From Achromobacter anxifer (lineage in GTDB: Bacteria > Pseudomonadota > Gammaproteobacteria > Burkholderiales > Burkholderiaceae_B), in assembly GCF_903652925.1 (NCBI RefSeq), contig NZ_CAHLAR010000006.1, positions 372,001 through 436,000 on the forward strand: a stretch of DNA of 64,000 bases, given 5' to 3'. The notes under the pieces were generated by a model. That model ran no database searches and was not told the DNA's origin. It saw only the letters and a program-made list of their open reading frames with translations. Of this stretch, positions 30,776 through 39,142 are shown piece by piece; the first letter of the stretch is position 1; each line of letters opens with the position of its first letter. The position numbers and the translations under genes were made by a program.

Positions 30776-33262
30776 ATGAGCACGCACGACCCCGGGAATC
30801 GGACGCTTTGGGTGATCAGCCTTGACCTGATCAAGGACCCCATGTTCGCCCTGCTCTTGTCGGGCGGATTGCTGTACCTTGCTCTGGGAGCATGGCATGA
30901 AGCCGTATTGCTGCTCATTTTTGTAGTTGTCATCTTCGCGCTGACGGCCGGTCAATCGCTGCGTACTTCGCATGCCCTGAAAGCGCTCGGCGAGCTTGCT
31001 GCGCCTCGATCCATGACGCTGAGAAACGGCAAGCGTATCTGGCTGCCCTCTGCCGACCTGATTGTTGGCGACGTTGTCTTTCTATCGGAAGGAATCCGCA
31101 TCCCGGCAGATGGCAGTTTGGTGGACGGCATGGGACTGATGGTCGATGAGTCCGTGCTGACCGGGGAGTTTCAGCCGGTATTCAAGCGCGCGGCGATACC
31201 GAAGAGCGGCCCTGGCGATCCCTCTGGCGCATTGTTTTGCGGCTCTCTGGTGATCTCGGGCACGGGCACAATGCGCGTGGACCTGACGGGAGACGCGACG
31301 CGCCTGGGGCAAATCGGCATGTCCATGCGCGAAATAGCGCCAGAACGGGCGCCGCTTGAGAAACAGACCCGTCACTTCATCCTGCGGTTCATGTGGCTAG
31401 GCTTCGCGCTTTCGCTTCTGACCTGGGCGTTGTATGTCTATCTGCGAGGCGGATGGCTTGACGGCATGCTCGCCGCAGTGACGTTGGCGATGGGCCTCCT
31501 GCCTCAAGACTTCCCGGTGGTCGTAACGATCTTTTCGGCGCTGGAAGCCCGCAGACTTGCGAGCCAGGGCGTTTTGATCCGAAAACTGAGCGCGGTTGAA
31601 ACGCTGGGCAAGACGACGGTTTTGTGCGCGGATAAAACGGGAACGCTGACCTGCGCGACCATGGCGGTGCGCCGCATATACGCCGCATCGACGCGCATCG
31701 AGGTATCCGCATCGAACTTGGTCGATTGGCCGCAGGCCTCAGACGACGCACGGATGCTGGCGAATACGGCGTTGCTCGCGAGCGTGCCCGACTCGGGAGA
31801 CGCAATGGACGACGCATTCCGAACGCTTGCGTCCGCCCTGCGCGGCCCCCTTCCCGCCGGGACGCCGGCGGAAATGACGCTGGTAAAGACCTACCCGTTT
31901 TCCACGGACTTGCCGGCGGTCACGCAGGTTTGGCGCCTGCCGGACGACGCGCGGATGATCGTTGCCTGCAAGGGCGCGCCAGAAGCCGTTTTCCGGCTTT
32001 GCGGACTCGACATCCCGCGGACTTCCGAACAGGAACGCGAAGTGCGGTCCATGGCCGGGGACGGACTGCGGGTTCTTGCCGTCGCGCAGGGGAGCTTGCC
32101 CGATGGGCCGTTGCCCGACAAGCCGGATGGCTTTGCGCTCACATTTGTTGGACTGGTGGCCCTGGAAAACCCGCTCAAGCCAAACGTGCGTGAGTCCGTG
32201 TTGGCCTGCCGGAGCGCAGGGATCAGAGTGTTGATGTTGACCGGCGATCACCCCGCGACAGCGAAGGCTCTCGCCGGTCAGGCAGGCATCCGGGACGATG
32301 CCGTGATACTGGGAGACGCTCTGGAGAAAGAAAGCGACGACCAATTGCTGTCGTTGACCCGCCGCGTATCGGTATATGCAAGAGTAAAGCCGGAACAGAA
32401 GCTTCGGCTGGTGCAGATCCTGAAGCAGGACGGCGCGATCGTCGCAATGACTGGAGACGGGGTAAACGACGCACCCGCCCTGCGCGCCGCCCATGTCGGC
32501 ATCGCCATGGGCGCCCGCGGCACGGACGTCGCGCGCGAAGCCGCCGACATCGTGCTGACCGAAGATGATTTTTCAGACATCCTGGGAGCAATCACCCAAA
32601 GCCGCAGGTTGTTCGACAACCTGACGAAAGCGATTGTCTACATCGTCGCCGCACACGTTCCTCTTGCCGGTCTTGTGATCGTGCCCCTGATCGCCGGCTG
32701 GCCCGAGATCCTGCGCCCAGCTCACGTCGCGTTCCTGGAGATCGTAATAGGTCCGCTCTGCTCCCTGGCGTTCGAATCTCTCGCTGCCGAACCCGATCTG
32801 ATGCGCCGTCCCCCGCTTCCTGCTGTCCGGCCACTGGTCTCGCTAAGATCATTCCTCTTGGGTTTCACTCAAGGCGCGATATTGTTGGTCGGCACGCTAC
32901 TGCTGTTTGCCTGGAGCCACCAGGTCGGGTTGCCGGACAGCGGCGGACGCGCCCTAGCTTTCTGCGCGCTTATCATGGGAAATCTCGCGCTCGTGCTCGC
33001 CAACAGCGGCGCCGCGGTTGCAAGGACGTCGGCTCCTGCAAGGTCCATTTTTCTGGCCGCCGCAACTACGTTGGCGATGTTGTTGCTGGCACTGGAATGG
33101 CCGGTCTTGCGGCGGCTTTTTGCATTCTCGGCGTTGGGGGCGCGGGAATGGCTACTGGCTCTTGCGGTGACCTGGACGTTGTGGCTGGCCGCCCGTGCGC
33201 TTCTGCGCTGGAATCCATGGCCCCGTCCCTCACGCATCATCGAGCCGGGAGAGGCGCCATGA
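30776..33262 (+). CDS. P-type cation-transporting ATPase lacking the N-terminal regulatory domain
   Basis: An 828-residue P2-type (calcium-pump-like) ATPase. The actuator loop reads LTGEF at 128-132 (normally TGES; Glu kept), the phosphorylation site is DKTGTLTC (286-293), the nucleotide domain has MLTGDHPATAKAL, and the hinge is MTGDGVNDAP. The M4 ion-binding turn is PQDFP (243-247), where related pumps have PEGLP or PEEFP, so the first acidic ligand is Gln. The usual Cation_ATPase_N domain of about 70 residues is absent; the chain starts just before M1. The ion is uncertain. It follows the DUF883-like gene by 111 bp and may be in its operon. Confidence 0.85.
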   Translation: MSTHDPGNRTLWVISLDLIKDPMFALLLSGGLLYLALGAWHEAVLLLIFVVVIFALTAGQSLRTSHALKALGELAAPRSMTLRNGKRIWLPSADLIVGDVVFLSEGIRIPADGSLVDGMGLMVDESVLTGEFQPVFKRAAIPKSGPGDPSGALFCGSLVISGTGTMRVDLTGDATRLGQIGMSMREIAPERAPLEKQTRHFILRFMWLGFALSLLTWALYVYLRGGWLDGMLAAVTLAMGLLPQDFPVVVTIFSALEARRLASQGVLIRKLSAVETLGKTTVLCADKTGTLTCATMAVRRIYAASTRIEVSASNLVDWPQASDDARMLANTALLASVPDSGDAMDDAFRTLASALRGPLPAGTPAEMTLVKTYPFSTDLPAVTQVWRLPDDARMIVACKGAPEAVFRLCGLDIPRTSEQEREVRSMAGDGLRVLAVAQGSLPDGPLPDKPDGFALTFVGLVALENPLKPNVRESVLACRSAGIRVLMLTGDHPATAKALAGQAGIRDDAVILGDALEKESDDQLLSLTRRVSVYARVKPEQKLRLVQILKQDGAIVAMTGDGVNDAPALRAAHVGIAMGARGTDVAREAADIVLTEDDFSDILGAITQSRRLFDNLTKAIVYIVAAHVPLAGLVIVPLIAGWPEILRPAHVAFLEIVIGPLCSLAFESLAAEPDLMRRPPLPAVRPLVSLRSFLLGFTQGAILLVGTLLLFAWSHQVGLPDSGGRALAFCALIMGNLALVLANSGAAVARTSAPARSIFLAAATTLAMLLLALEWPVLRRLFAFSALGAREWLLALAVTWTLWLAARALLRWNPWPRPSRIIEPGEAP

Positions 33263-33390
33263 CTCCCCTCTGCGCAGGGCAAGGGACCGCTGCCGTGGCC
33301 TGGCTCCTAGTACGCCGTGCGCGGTTCGTCGACGGGGGCGGCGAGGATTGCGGAACGCTTGGCTAGCGCCGGCGAATGCGAAGCGCGCAC

Positions 33391-33822
33391 TCAATGCGGC
33401 TTCCAGTTCACCCCATCCTTGGACCGATACTCCGGCGTCCCCGTGCAACACCCGCCCGCGCCAAACGCTTGCCGCCCCAGGAACGCAGTCACCACCCCTT
33501 TGCTCTCGGTCAGCCGCTGCTGGACGCAGAGGGTCGGCAGCAGAGAGAAGTCGCCTTCAAGCACCAGCGTCCACTTCACGTTCTCGCCTTCGGCTGGCTC
33601 GACCCTGTACACCTTGCATTCATGCACCAGCAGATGCACGGGCTGCCCGGCCAGCATGCCCTTGAACTGCAGCTCCGGCGGCGTGTCGCGCGTGGCGATG
33701 GTTTCGGCGTTGAGTTTTGATCCGGGCGGCGCGGGTTTCAAGGACGAGGAATCGCAGCCGGCCATCGCACCCATGGCGGCCATGGTGATGAAAAGCAGGC
33801 GAGCCAGGCGGGTCATGCCCAT
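33391..33822 (-). CDS. Lipoprotein of unknown function
   Basis: A 143-residue lipoprotein with a signal and lipobox (MAAMGAMAGC, Cys at about 23). The mature domain has four Cys (HECKVY, LCVQQR, GGCC), likely forming disulfides, and ends GTPEYRSKDGVNWKPH. I cannot assign a family. GGGAGC lies close upstream of the first of two ATGs (33822; 33816 is the alternative). It follows the glutaredoxin-like gene by 9 bp and is probably co-transcribed with it. Confidence 0.75.
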   Translation of the reverse strand: MGMTRLARLLFITMAAMGAMAGCDSSSLKPAPPGSKLNAETIATRDTPPELQFKGMLAGQPVHLLVHECKVYRVEPAEGENVKWTLVLEGDFSLLPTLCVQQRLTESKGVVTAFLGRQAFGAGGCCTGTPEYRSKDGVNWKPH

Positions 33823-33831
33823 GCGCTCCCG

Positions 33832-34206
33832 TCAGGCCACGCCGGCGAAGCGTTGTTCGAGGTAGGCGATGATGTCGCTGGACTCGTACATCCAGCGCGT
33901 GCCCGTGGCGTCGTCGATGCGCAGGCACGGCACTTTCACTTTGCCGCCGCCTGCCTGCAGTTGCGCGCGCGCTTCGGGATCGCCCTTGGCGTCGCGCAGC
34001 GCGATGGGCGCGTTCAGTTTGTGGATGGCGCGCCGCGTCTTGACGCAGAACGGGCAGGCGTGGAATTGGTAAAGCGACAGCTGGGCCGCTTCGGCGTTGA
34101 CCGCGGCCTGGCCTTGCGCGGAGCGCTGTTGCGGACGCGGGCGCGTGAGGGCATCGCCCAGCACGATGATTTGACCCAGGCCGACACGCAGGGCTTTGAC
34201 TAGCAT
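33832..34206 (-). CDS. Glutaredoxin/GST-N-type thiol protein
   Basis: A 124-residue protein with a thioredoxin fold. LYQFHACPFCVKTRRAIHKL contains the CPFC redox motif near residues 52-55. The cis-Pro region is KVKVPCLRI, and WMYESSDIIAYLEQRF is the end typical of glutaredoxins with a GST-N-like helix. The N-terminal 45 residues are an extension without a clear signal cleavage site; the hydrophobic LGQIIVLGDAL could be a membrane anchor. It probably reduces disulfides or glutathionylated proteins. Confidence 0.8.
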   Translation of the reverse strand: MLVKALRVGLGQIIVLGDALTRPRPQQRSAQGQAAVNAEAAQLSLYQFHACPFCVKTRRAIHKLNAPIALRDAKGDPEARAQLQAGGGKVKVPCLRIDDATGTRWMYESSDIIAYLEQRFAGVA

Positions 34207-34363
34207 GGAGTAGGACTCGATAGGGATGGACAGATGGCGAGTCTACCCTGCGCGATGCGTTCCGGCATTGCGTATGCCGTCAGCCATGACGGCCGGCTGT
34301 CGTCCTGCGTGACGTGGCGACTATCCTGTGTCACGTCACGATCAGGAATTCGCAGCCGGTGCG

Positions 34364-34900
34364 TTACTGAATCCGTACCGGATAGCTGCAGCCGGTATAG
34401 AAGGTCTTGCAGCTCGTACCGGTGCCCTTCTCGCAAGTCTCGATGGCCAGGGATTGCGCCAGCTCCTTGGTCTCGGCGCTGGCGGAATTCATCAACACTC
34501 CCTCGCCTTTGGGCGAAGGGCCATACACCACCGCTACGCACTGGTTGTAGTACGTGATGTTGGTCTCGCAACCTTTACCGCCTTTGGACGCGCAATGTTC
34601 TAGCGCGGCTTTCTCGGCCTTGGCTTTACTGGTCTTGTCGGCTGCGATGCCGACGGAGCCGGACGGCGGGTCGTAGGCGATTGCGCCCCAGCGCGTGGTC
34701 CAGCGGGGCTGGTCGGGCGCGGTTTGCGCGCCGGTGCCGCCCTGTGGGCGGGTCTGGCCGGGGATCGGCACGCATTGCTGGCCCGGCGTGCCGGCGGCGT
34801 TGGGCATGAAGCCGTCGGGGCAGCCTTGTTCGGCTTGCGCCAGGCCTGGGATGCCGAGATGCAGCATTGCCAGCAGGAAAACCAGTTTCAAAGCACGCAT
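34364..34900 (-). CDS. DUF4189 domain secreted protein
   Basis: A 178-residue protein with a signal peptide (MRALKLVFLLAMLHLGIPGLAQA). A Gly/Pro/Thr-rich linker of about 40 residues follows, then a DUF4189 domain starting WGAIAYDPPSGSVGIA and holding six spaced Cys (HCASKGGKGC, QCVAV, TCEKGTGTSC, GC) that probably form disulfides. The domain's function is not established. The ATG at 34900 is preferred over the TTG ten codons earlier. Confidence 0.85.
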   Translation of the reverse strand: MRALKLVFLLAMLHLGIPGLAQAEQGCPDGFMPNAAGTPGQQCVPIPGQTRPQGGTGAQTAPDQPRWTTRWGAIAYDPPSGSVGIAADKTSKAKAEKAALEHCASKGGKGCETNITYYNQCVAVVYGPSPKGEGVLMNSASAETKELAQSLAIETCEKGTGTSCKTFYTGCSYPVRIQ

Positions 34901-35017
34901 GTGTCGTCTCGCAGTTGTCGTGTTCTTCAATCCGGAGGCCGCGCGCCCCGCGGGCCTAGCCCGGGCAGGCAGAGCGCCCGAGGCAAGGCGTCAGGCTGTG
35001 GATTCGCCCCGGGGAAG

Positions 35018-35028
35018 TGTAGTCTGAC
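35018..35028 (+). repeat. Possible short fragment of the island repeat
   Basis: TGTAGTCTGAC matches the first 11 bases of repeat copy A. It lies directly at the edge of a decayed gene, as copy A does. The match is short and could be chance. Confidence 0.3.
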
Positions 35029-35240
35029 TTCTTGGTTCTCGATCCGGTCTGCACGATGGACTCGATCACCTTGACGCACCTGCCCGCGAGCCTGGAGGAT
35101 TTCCGCCGGGCGCCGGCGGTTTCAAGCTACCCAAGCTGAATGAGGCAGTGCGCGACCTGGTGTACCGTGCGCCCACGCTGTACTACAAGCCGGAATCCGC
35201 GGCCGAACCGAACTTGATTCGGGCCGTGGGAGTGGAATAG
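35029..35240 (+). pseudogene. Frameshifted gene remnant, possibly 3'-5' exonuclease
   Basis: Two plus-strand frames join around 35115. The first reads VLDPVCTMDSITLTHLPASL; the second reads GFKLPKLNEAVRDLVYRAP and ends PNLIRAVGVE before TAG at 35238. The order CTM-D...LP...GFKxPKLxEA resembles the middle of DnaQ-like 3'-5' exonucleases, but the catalytic acidic residues are outside the fragment. It has neither a proper start nor one continuous frame, so it is dead DNA. Family assignment is tentative. Confidence 0.4.
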
Positions 35241-35358
35241 CCGAATTTGGCGCGAATTCTGTCTCCGGATGGCCCTTGGCGGCTTGACTGCATGTCAGAC
35301 TACGAGCGGGCAAAGCCGAAGAGTTGCAGATACTGGGTACGAGACATCGTTTCTCCAC

Positions 35359-35754
35359 ATGAACGTCAGAGACCGCCTCAAAGTCTGGGCCAAGCGCATC
35401 AAGCGCGACGGCCTGACGCTATGGTTTGCCGGCAAGCATGTCCGTACGCCCTGGTACGCCAAGGCGCTGGGCCTGTTCGTGGTGGCCTACGCGCTCAGTC
35501 CCATTGACCTGATTCCCGATTTCATCCCCGTGCTGGGTTACGTCGATGACGTGCTGCTATTGCCCGGCCTGATCTGGTTGACCATCAAGCTGTTGCCGCC
35601 CGATGTGCTGCAGGAATGCAGGAGCCAGGCGGACGCCTGGATGCGGTTGCAAGGCGAGAAGCCGCGCAGCCTGGTGGGCGCGGTGATGATCGTGGCATTA
35701 TGGCTGGGGATAAGTATTGCAGCGTGGTTCTGGCTTGCGCCGTATTTTCGGTAG
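35359..35754 (+). CDS. YkvA family membrane protein (DUF1232)
   Basis: A 131-residue protein with the DUF1232 core YALSPIDLIPDFIPVLGYVDDVLLLPGLIW at about 44-73, and a C-terminal hydrophobic segment (AVMIVALWLGISIAAWFWL), so it is membrane-bound. The function of the family is unknown. The frame continues 30 codons upstream, but MNVRDRLKVWAK is the likely N-terminus. Confidence 0.85.
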   Translation: MNVRDRLKVWAKRIKRDGLTLWFAGKHVRTPWYAKALGLFVVAYALSPIDLIPDFIPVLGYVDDVLLLPGLIWLTIKLLPPDVLQECRSQADAWMRLQGEKPRSLVGAVMIVALWLGISIAAWFWLAPYFR

Positions 35755-35784
35755 TCCCCGAGGCCGGCGGGCTTTCGCGCAAGA

Positions 35785-36495
35785 CTACGCCGATTCTTCT
35801 TCCACAAACCCCAAGGTTCGGAGTTCCGCGATCGCACCCTTTTCTTCGTCTCGCCGCGCCTTGGGCGCCGCCAGCGATGCGGTCAGCAGCATGGACGGGT
35901 TGGGCGATTCGTCAAAAGAGTGCAGCATGCTGGCGATGCCGGGGAACGCCTGGACGAAGTCCGCTCCCAGCGCCTGATACCCCGGATAACGCCCCTGCTT
36001 GTCGACGATGATCTGCGTCTGCGGATCGCGCCGGATCAGGTGTAGCGGCACCCCCTCGCAGCGCAGGCCGAGCAGCTTGGCTTCGCTGATGTCCAAGGCC
36101 CAATCCGTCTTGGCGTAGAAGGCGGCGCGCGCGGTTGCGAACTGATCGAGCAGGCGCTCGTCCGTGCAGAACGCGGTGGGTGTCAGGTTGAGGTTGAGCT
36201 TGCCGATCTTGCCAACCAGCTTGACCCTGCGAAAGAACGAGGCCCACACCAGCAGGATGGGGTTGGTGGACAGGTCCTCGACCAGCACGTCCTCGAACAT
36301 GCAGGGTTGGATCATCGAATTGACGGCGCGGCACTTGGAGAGGCGCACGTTCTGCACGCGCGACATGCGCTGCGGGGTCTTCACCATGGACAGGGCGCCG
36401 TTGTCGAAGGTGCAGTCGTGGAAGTGCAGATCGCTGAAGTGCGAGTTGCCTTTGTCGTACGCCATCTGGAAGGTCGCGCCTTCGGTTTTCTGCAT
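35785..36495 (-). CDS. Hypothetical pentapeptide-like cytoplasmic protein
   Basis: A 236-residue soluble protein. Its first 110 residues alternate short strands with small residues (FSDLHFHDCTFDNGALSMVK, then VRLSKCRAVNSMIQPCMFEDVLVEDL), resembling pentapeptide-type or right-handed beta-helix repeats. The rest is alpha/beta. I recognise no named family and no catalytic motif. It is in the same orientation as, and 57 bp from, the next unknown gene (36553..37038), so they may form a two-gene unit. Confidence 0.65.
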   Translation of the reverse strand: MQKTEGATFQMAYDKGNSHFSDLHFHDCTFDNGALSMVKTPQRMSRVQNVRLSKCRAVNSMIQPCMFEDVLVEDLSTNPILLVWASFFRRVKLVGKIGKLNLNLTPTAFCTDERLLDQFATARAAFYAKTDWALDISEAKLLGLRCEGVPLHLIRRDPQTQIIVDKQGRYPGYQALGADFVQAFPGIASMLHSFDESPNPSMLLTASLAAPKARRDEEKGAIAELRTLGFVEEESA

Positions 36496-36552
36496 GGAAG
36501 AATGTGTTGCGTGGGATGGGTTGTTGGTCTGTACCCTGGCGGAGGGATCGCT

Positions 36553-37038
36553 TCAATAGCTGCCCGCAGGCATTACATCCGCCAAATAAGCGGCGGTATC
36601 CGGATCCTCGCGCAACACATGCCGCATCCATGCCCTGCGCTCATGCGCGGTCACTTCCAGTTCCCACACGCATGCAATGAACGGCCCCTGCACCGGCTGG
36701 AATTGTTCGGGCTGGCCCAGCGGCGCGGAGTACATGCGCTGGCACAGGATGCCTCCCGATATCCACCAGTCCACCAGCAGCCAGACGGCTTCCTCCCCCA
36801 CGTGCACGATGCAGAAGCCCAGCCCCGTGGCGCGCGGGTCGCGGGCGCTGTCTTGCAAGCCGGTCATCGCCGTGCGGCGCGCGGCTGCGACCACTTCGTC
36901 GGATAGCAGCGCAACGGCCGGATCGGGATTGCGCTGTATCGCGTAGGCCTTGATGGCCAGGCCGTCTTCGCGCCAGTGGTCGATGAACGCCATGCGGCGA
37001 GGCGCGTAGGGTTCTGCGGGTACGGTTTGGAGAGACAT
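36553..37038 (-). CDS. Hypothetical protein
   Basis: A 161-residue soluble protein from MSLQTVPAEPYAPRRMAFID, with aromatic-rich strands (LGFCIVHVGEEAVWLLVDWWISGGILC) and a C-terminal VTAHERRAWMRHVL. It has no signal peptide, membrane segment or recognised family. AGAG-type spacing upstream is weak. The longer frame to 37176 overlaps the isochorismatase-like gene antiparallel in reading and is rejected. Its role and relation to 35785..36495 are unknown. Confidence 0.65.
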   Translation of the reverse strand: MSLQTVPAEPYAPRRMAFIDHWREDGLAIKAYAIQRNPDPAVALLSDEVVAAARRTAMTGLQDSARDPRATGLGFCIVHVGEEAVWLLVDWWISGGILCQRMYSAPLGQPEQFQPVQGPFIACVWELEVTAHERRAWMRHVLREDPDTAAYLADVMPAGSY

Positions 37039-37096
37039 GATGGGATGCGTGGGCTGACGTCCAGGGCCTGAAGGCAGATATTCTTCCAGCAGTCCG

Positions 37097-37672
37097 CTAG
37101 GCCAGCAAGGACAAGGCATGGTCCAGCGACAGCACGGTGGTGCGCGATTCAAACGCCGTCGCAAACAAATGCTCATGCACGACCGGGTCTGGGTCGTAGC
37201 AGCAGTCCTTGACCGTCAACAAGCGATAGTCCGCGTCGCTGGCATGCGCAATCGATGACAGCATCACGCCGGTGGAGGCGACGCCGGCCATGATCAGCGT
37301 GTCTATGCCCTGCGCCGAAAGCCGTACCTGCAGATCAGTGCCGAAGAACACGCTGGCGCGGTGGGCGATGATGATGGGCTCGTCTTCGCGGCGGCCGAGT
37401 TCGGGTGAGATGCGGTCGTGGACGAATAGGCCCAGCTGCTTGATACCCTGCCCGTTCTTGTTCAAGGGGCTGACTTCCGGATAGCCGGGGCTGAAGTGGA
37501 TCTTGGCGAAGTAGACGCTGACGCCTGCATGCCGCGCCGCGTCGCATAGTTGGCGGGTGTTGCCGAGCAAGGCGGGGGCGACCGACGGGAACAGTTCCAT
37601 GATGTCGGTCTGGTAGTGCATGACCAGCAAGGCGGTACGCGCCGGGGTGATGGCTGGGTTCTGGGTGTTCAT
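37097..37672 (-). CDS. Isochorismatase-like cysteine hydrolase
   Basis: A 191-residue member of the isochorismatase/nicotinamidase-like superfamily. It shows ALLVMHYQTDIM (the catalytic Asp position is occupied by MHYQTD rather than the usual DxQ pattern), a Lys in FAKIHFSP, and the nucleophile region IDTLIMAGVASTGVMLSS. There the usual Cys (GxxTxxCV) reads ASTGVML, so the nucleophile is missing. It may be catalytically inactive or use different chemistry. The substrate is unknown. The ATG at 37672 fits the family length. Confidence 0.75.
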   Translation of the reverse strand: MNTQNPAITPARTALLVMHYQTDIMELFPSVAPALLGNTRQLCDAARHAGVSVYFAKIHFSPGYPEVSPLNKNGQGIKQLGLFVHDRISPELGRREDEPIIIAHRASVFFGTDLQVRLSAQGIDTLIMAGVASTGVMLSSIAHASDADYRLLTVKDCCYDPDPVVHEHLFATAFESRTTVLSLDHALSLLA

Positions 37673-37869
37673 GCTCCGCTCCGCAAGGGGTTTACCACGC
37701 GCGCCTTGCGGGTTGGCCTGTTGCCGGATCGGCCGGCCAGGGTGTGATGCTTGGCGACGTGATGGGGTGCGACAGGAAGGACGCACGACTCTACCACGGC
37801 CGCCATGGCGCAACGGTGTCTGGCAAGCGGATGGACGTTCCGGCGCTACCCGACACGAAACCCCAGGAA

Positions 37870-38994
37870 CTACGCCACCGGCAACTGATTCGTCACGCAA
37901 TGAATCCCGCCGCCGCCCGAGGCGATGGCGTCGATGTTCAGCTGCACGATCTGGCGTCCCGGATACAGGCGAGCCAGCAGGTCGCGCGCCTTGCCGTCCG
38001 CTTCCACGTCGCCGAATTCGGGCGCGATGACTGCGCCGTTGATGACGAAGTAGTTGATGTAGCCGGCGGCGAAGTCTGGGTTGTCGTCCATGAATTCGCT
38101 GTGCCGCGGCTTGAGCGGCGGGCTCATGGTGTGGATTTCCAGCGGCTTGCCGTCGGCATCCGTCGCGCGGCGCAGGATCTCCAGGTGCTTGCGGGTCAGC
38201 GCGTAGTCGTAGGAATCCGGGTCCATGTCGAGGTTGGCCACGACGACGCCGGGGCGGGCGAAGCGGGCGTAGAAGTCGACGTGGGCGTCGGTGATGTCGC
38301 GGCCCTTGATGCCGGGCAGCCAGATGATCTTGCGCAGGCCCAGGCAGCGCTTCAGTTCTTCCTCGACTTCCGCCTTGGTCCAGCCGGGATTGCGGTTGGC
38401 GTTGATCCAGCTGCTTTCGGTCATGATGCCGGTGCCGCGGCCGTCGACTTCGATGCCGCCGCCCTCGCCCACCAGTTCGCTTTGCAGATAGTCGGCGTCG
38501 ACGATCTCGGTGGTTTCGGCGGCGATCCCGGCGTCGGCGGCGTGGCGCTGCTTGTTGCCCCAGCCGTTGAAGTTGAAGTCCACGCCCGTGACGGAGCCTT
38601 GCCCGTTGAGCAGGAAGTTGGCGCCGATGTCGCGCATCCAGATGTCGTCCAGCCGGGTTTCAACAAAGCTGACGTTGGCGCCGCCGCAGTGGCGCTGGGC
38701 TTGGTGGCGTTCGCTGGCGCGGCAGAACACGGTGACGGGCTGGTGCGCGGCGATGGCGCGGGCGATGCGGCCCAGGGCGGCCTGGACGTCGGCGGTGAAG
38801 TCTTCCCAGATGGCGTCCTGAGCGCCGAAGGCGATGAAGGCGCGGGCCTGGGGCGCGCCTTCGTCGGGCATGTGCGACTGCGGCGCGGGCGCGGCCTGCG
38901 CGCCGGACGCGAGCAGGCTCAGCCCCAGCGAGGCGGCGGCATGGGCGCCCATGAGCGCGGAGGCGTGTTGGATGAGTTGGCGGCGGGTGGGCAC
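37870..38994 (-). CDS. Tat-exported agmatine deiminase family protein
   Basis: A 374-residue peptidyl-arginine/agmatine deiminase family enzyme. It hydrolyses the guanidinium of agmatine or a related compound to a carbamoyl group and ammonia. The N-terminus PTRRQLIQHASALMGAHAAASLGLSLLASGAQA is a twin-arginine signal, unusual because E. coli-type AguA is cytoplasmic. Motifs are LDDIWMRDIGANF, VEGGGIEVDG (read as GEGGGIEVDG) and the catalytic Cys in SGGGGIHCVTNQ at the C-terminus. The GTG at 38994 with AGGAG upstream is the start; no ATG in frame gives the signal. It is divergent from a LysR gene that probably regulates it. Confidence 0.85.
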   Translation of the reverse strand: MPTRRQLIQHASALMGAHAAASLGLSLLASGAQAAPAPQSHMPDEGAPQARAFIAFGAQDAIWEDFTADVQAALGRIARAIAAHQPVTVFCRASERHQAQRHCGGANVSFVETRLDDIWMRDIGANFLLNGQGSVTGVDFNFNGWGNKQRHAADAGIAAETTEIVDADYLQSELVGEGGGIEVDGRGTGIMTESSWINANRNPGWTKAEVEEELKRCLGLRKIIWLPGIKGRDITDAHVDFYARFARPGVVVANLDMDPDSYDYALTRKHLEILRRATDADGKPLEIHTMSPPLKPRHSEFMDDNPDFAAGYINYFVINGAVIAPEFGDVEADGKARDLLARLYPGRQIVQLNIDAIASGGGGIHCVTNQLPVA

Positions 38995-39142
38995 TCTGGG
39001 CTCCTGGAATTCGGACTGAATTGATAAATAATGGTTATGTGGGAGTAAAGGTGCGCACCTCTTGAATAGCAGTGTATTTCCCGCCAAATCACGCGGACAA
39101 GCGATATATTTAGCGGAATTATGATTAGCAGGGCTTATCTAT

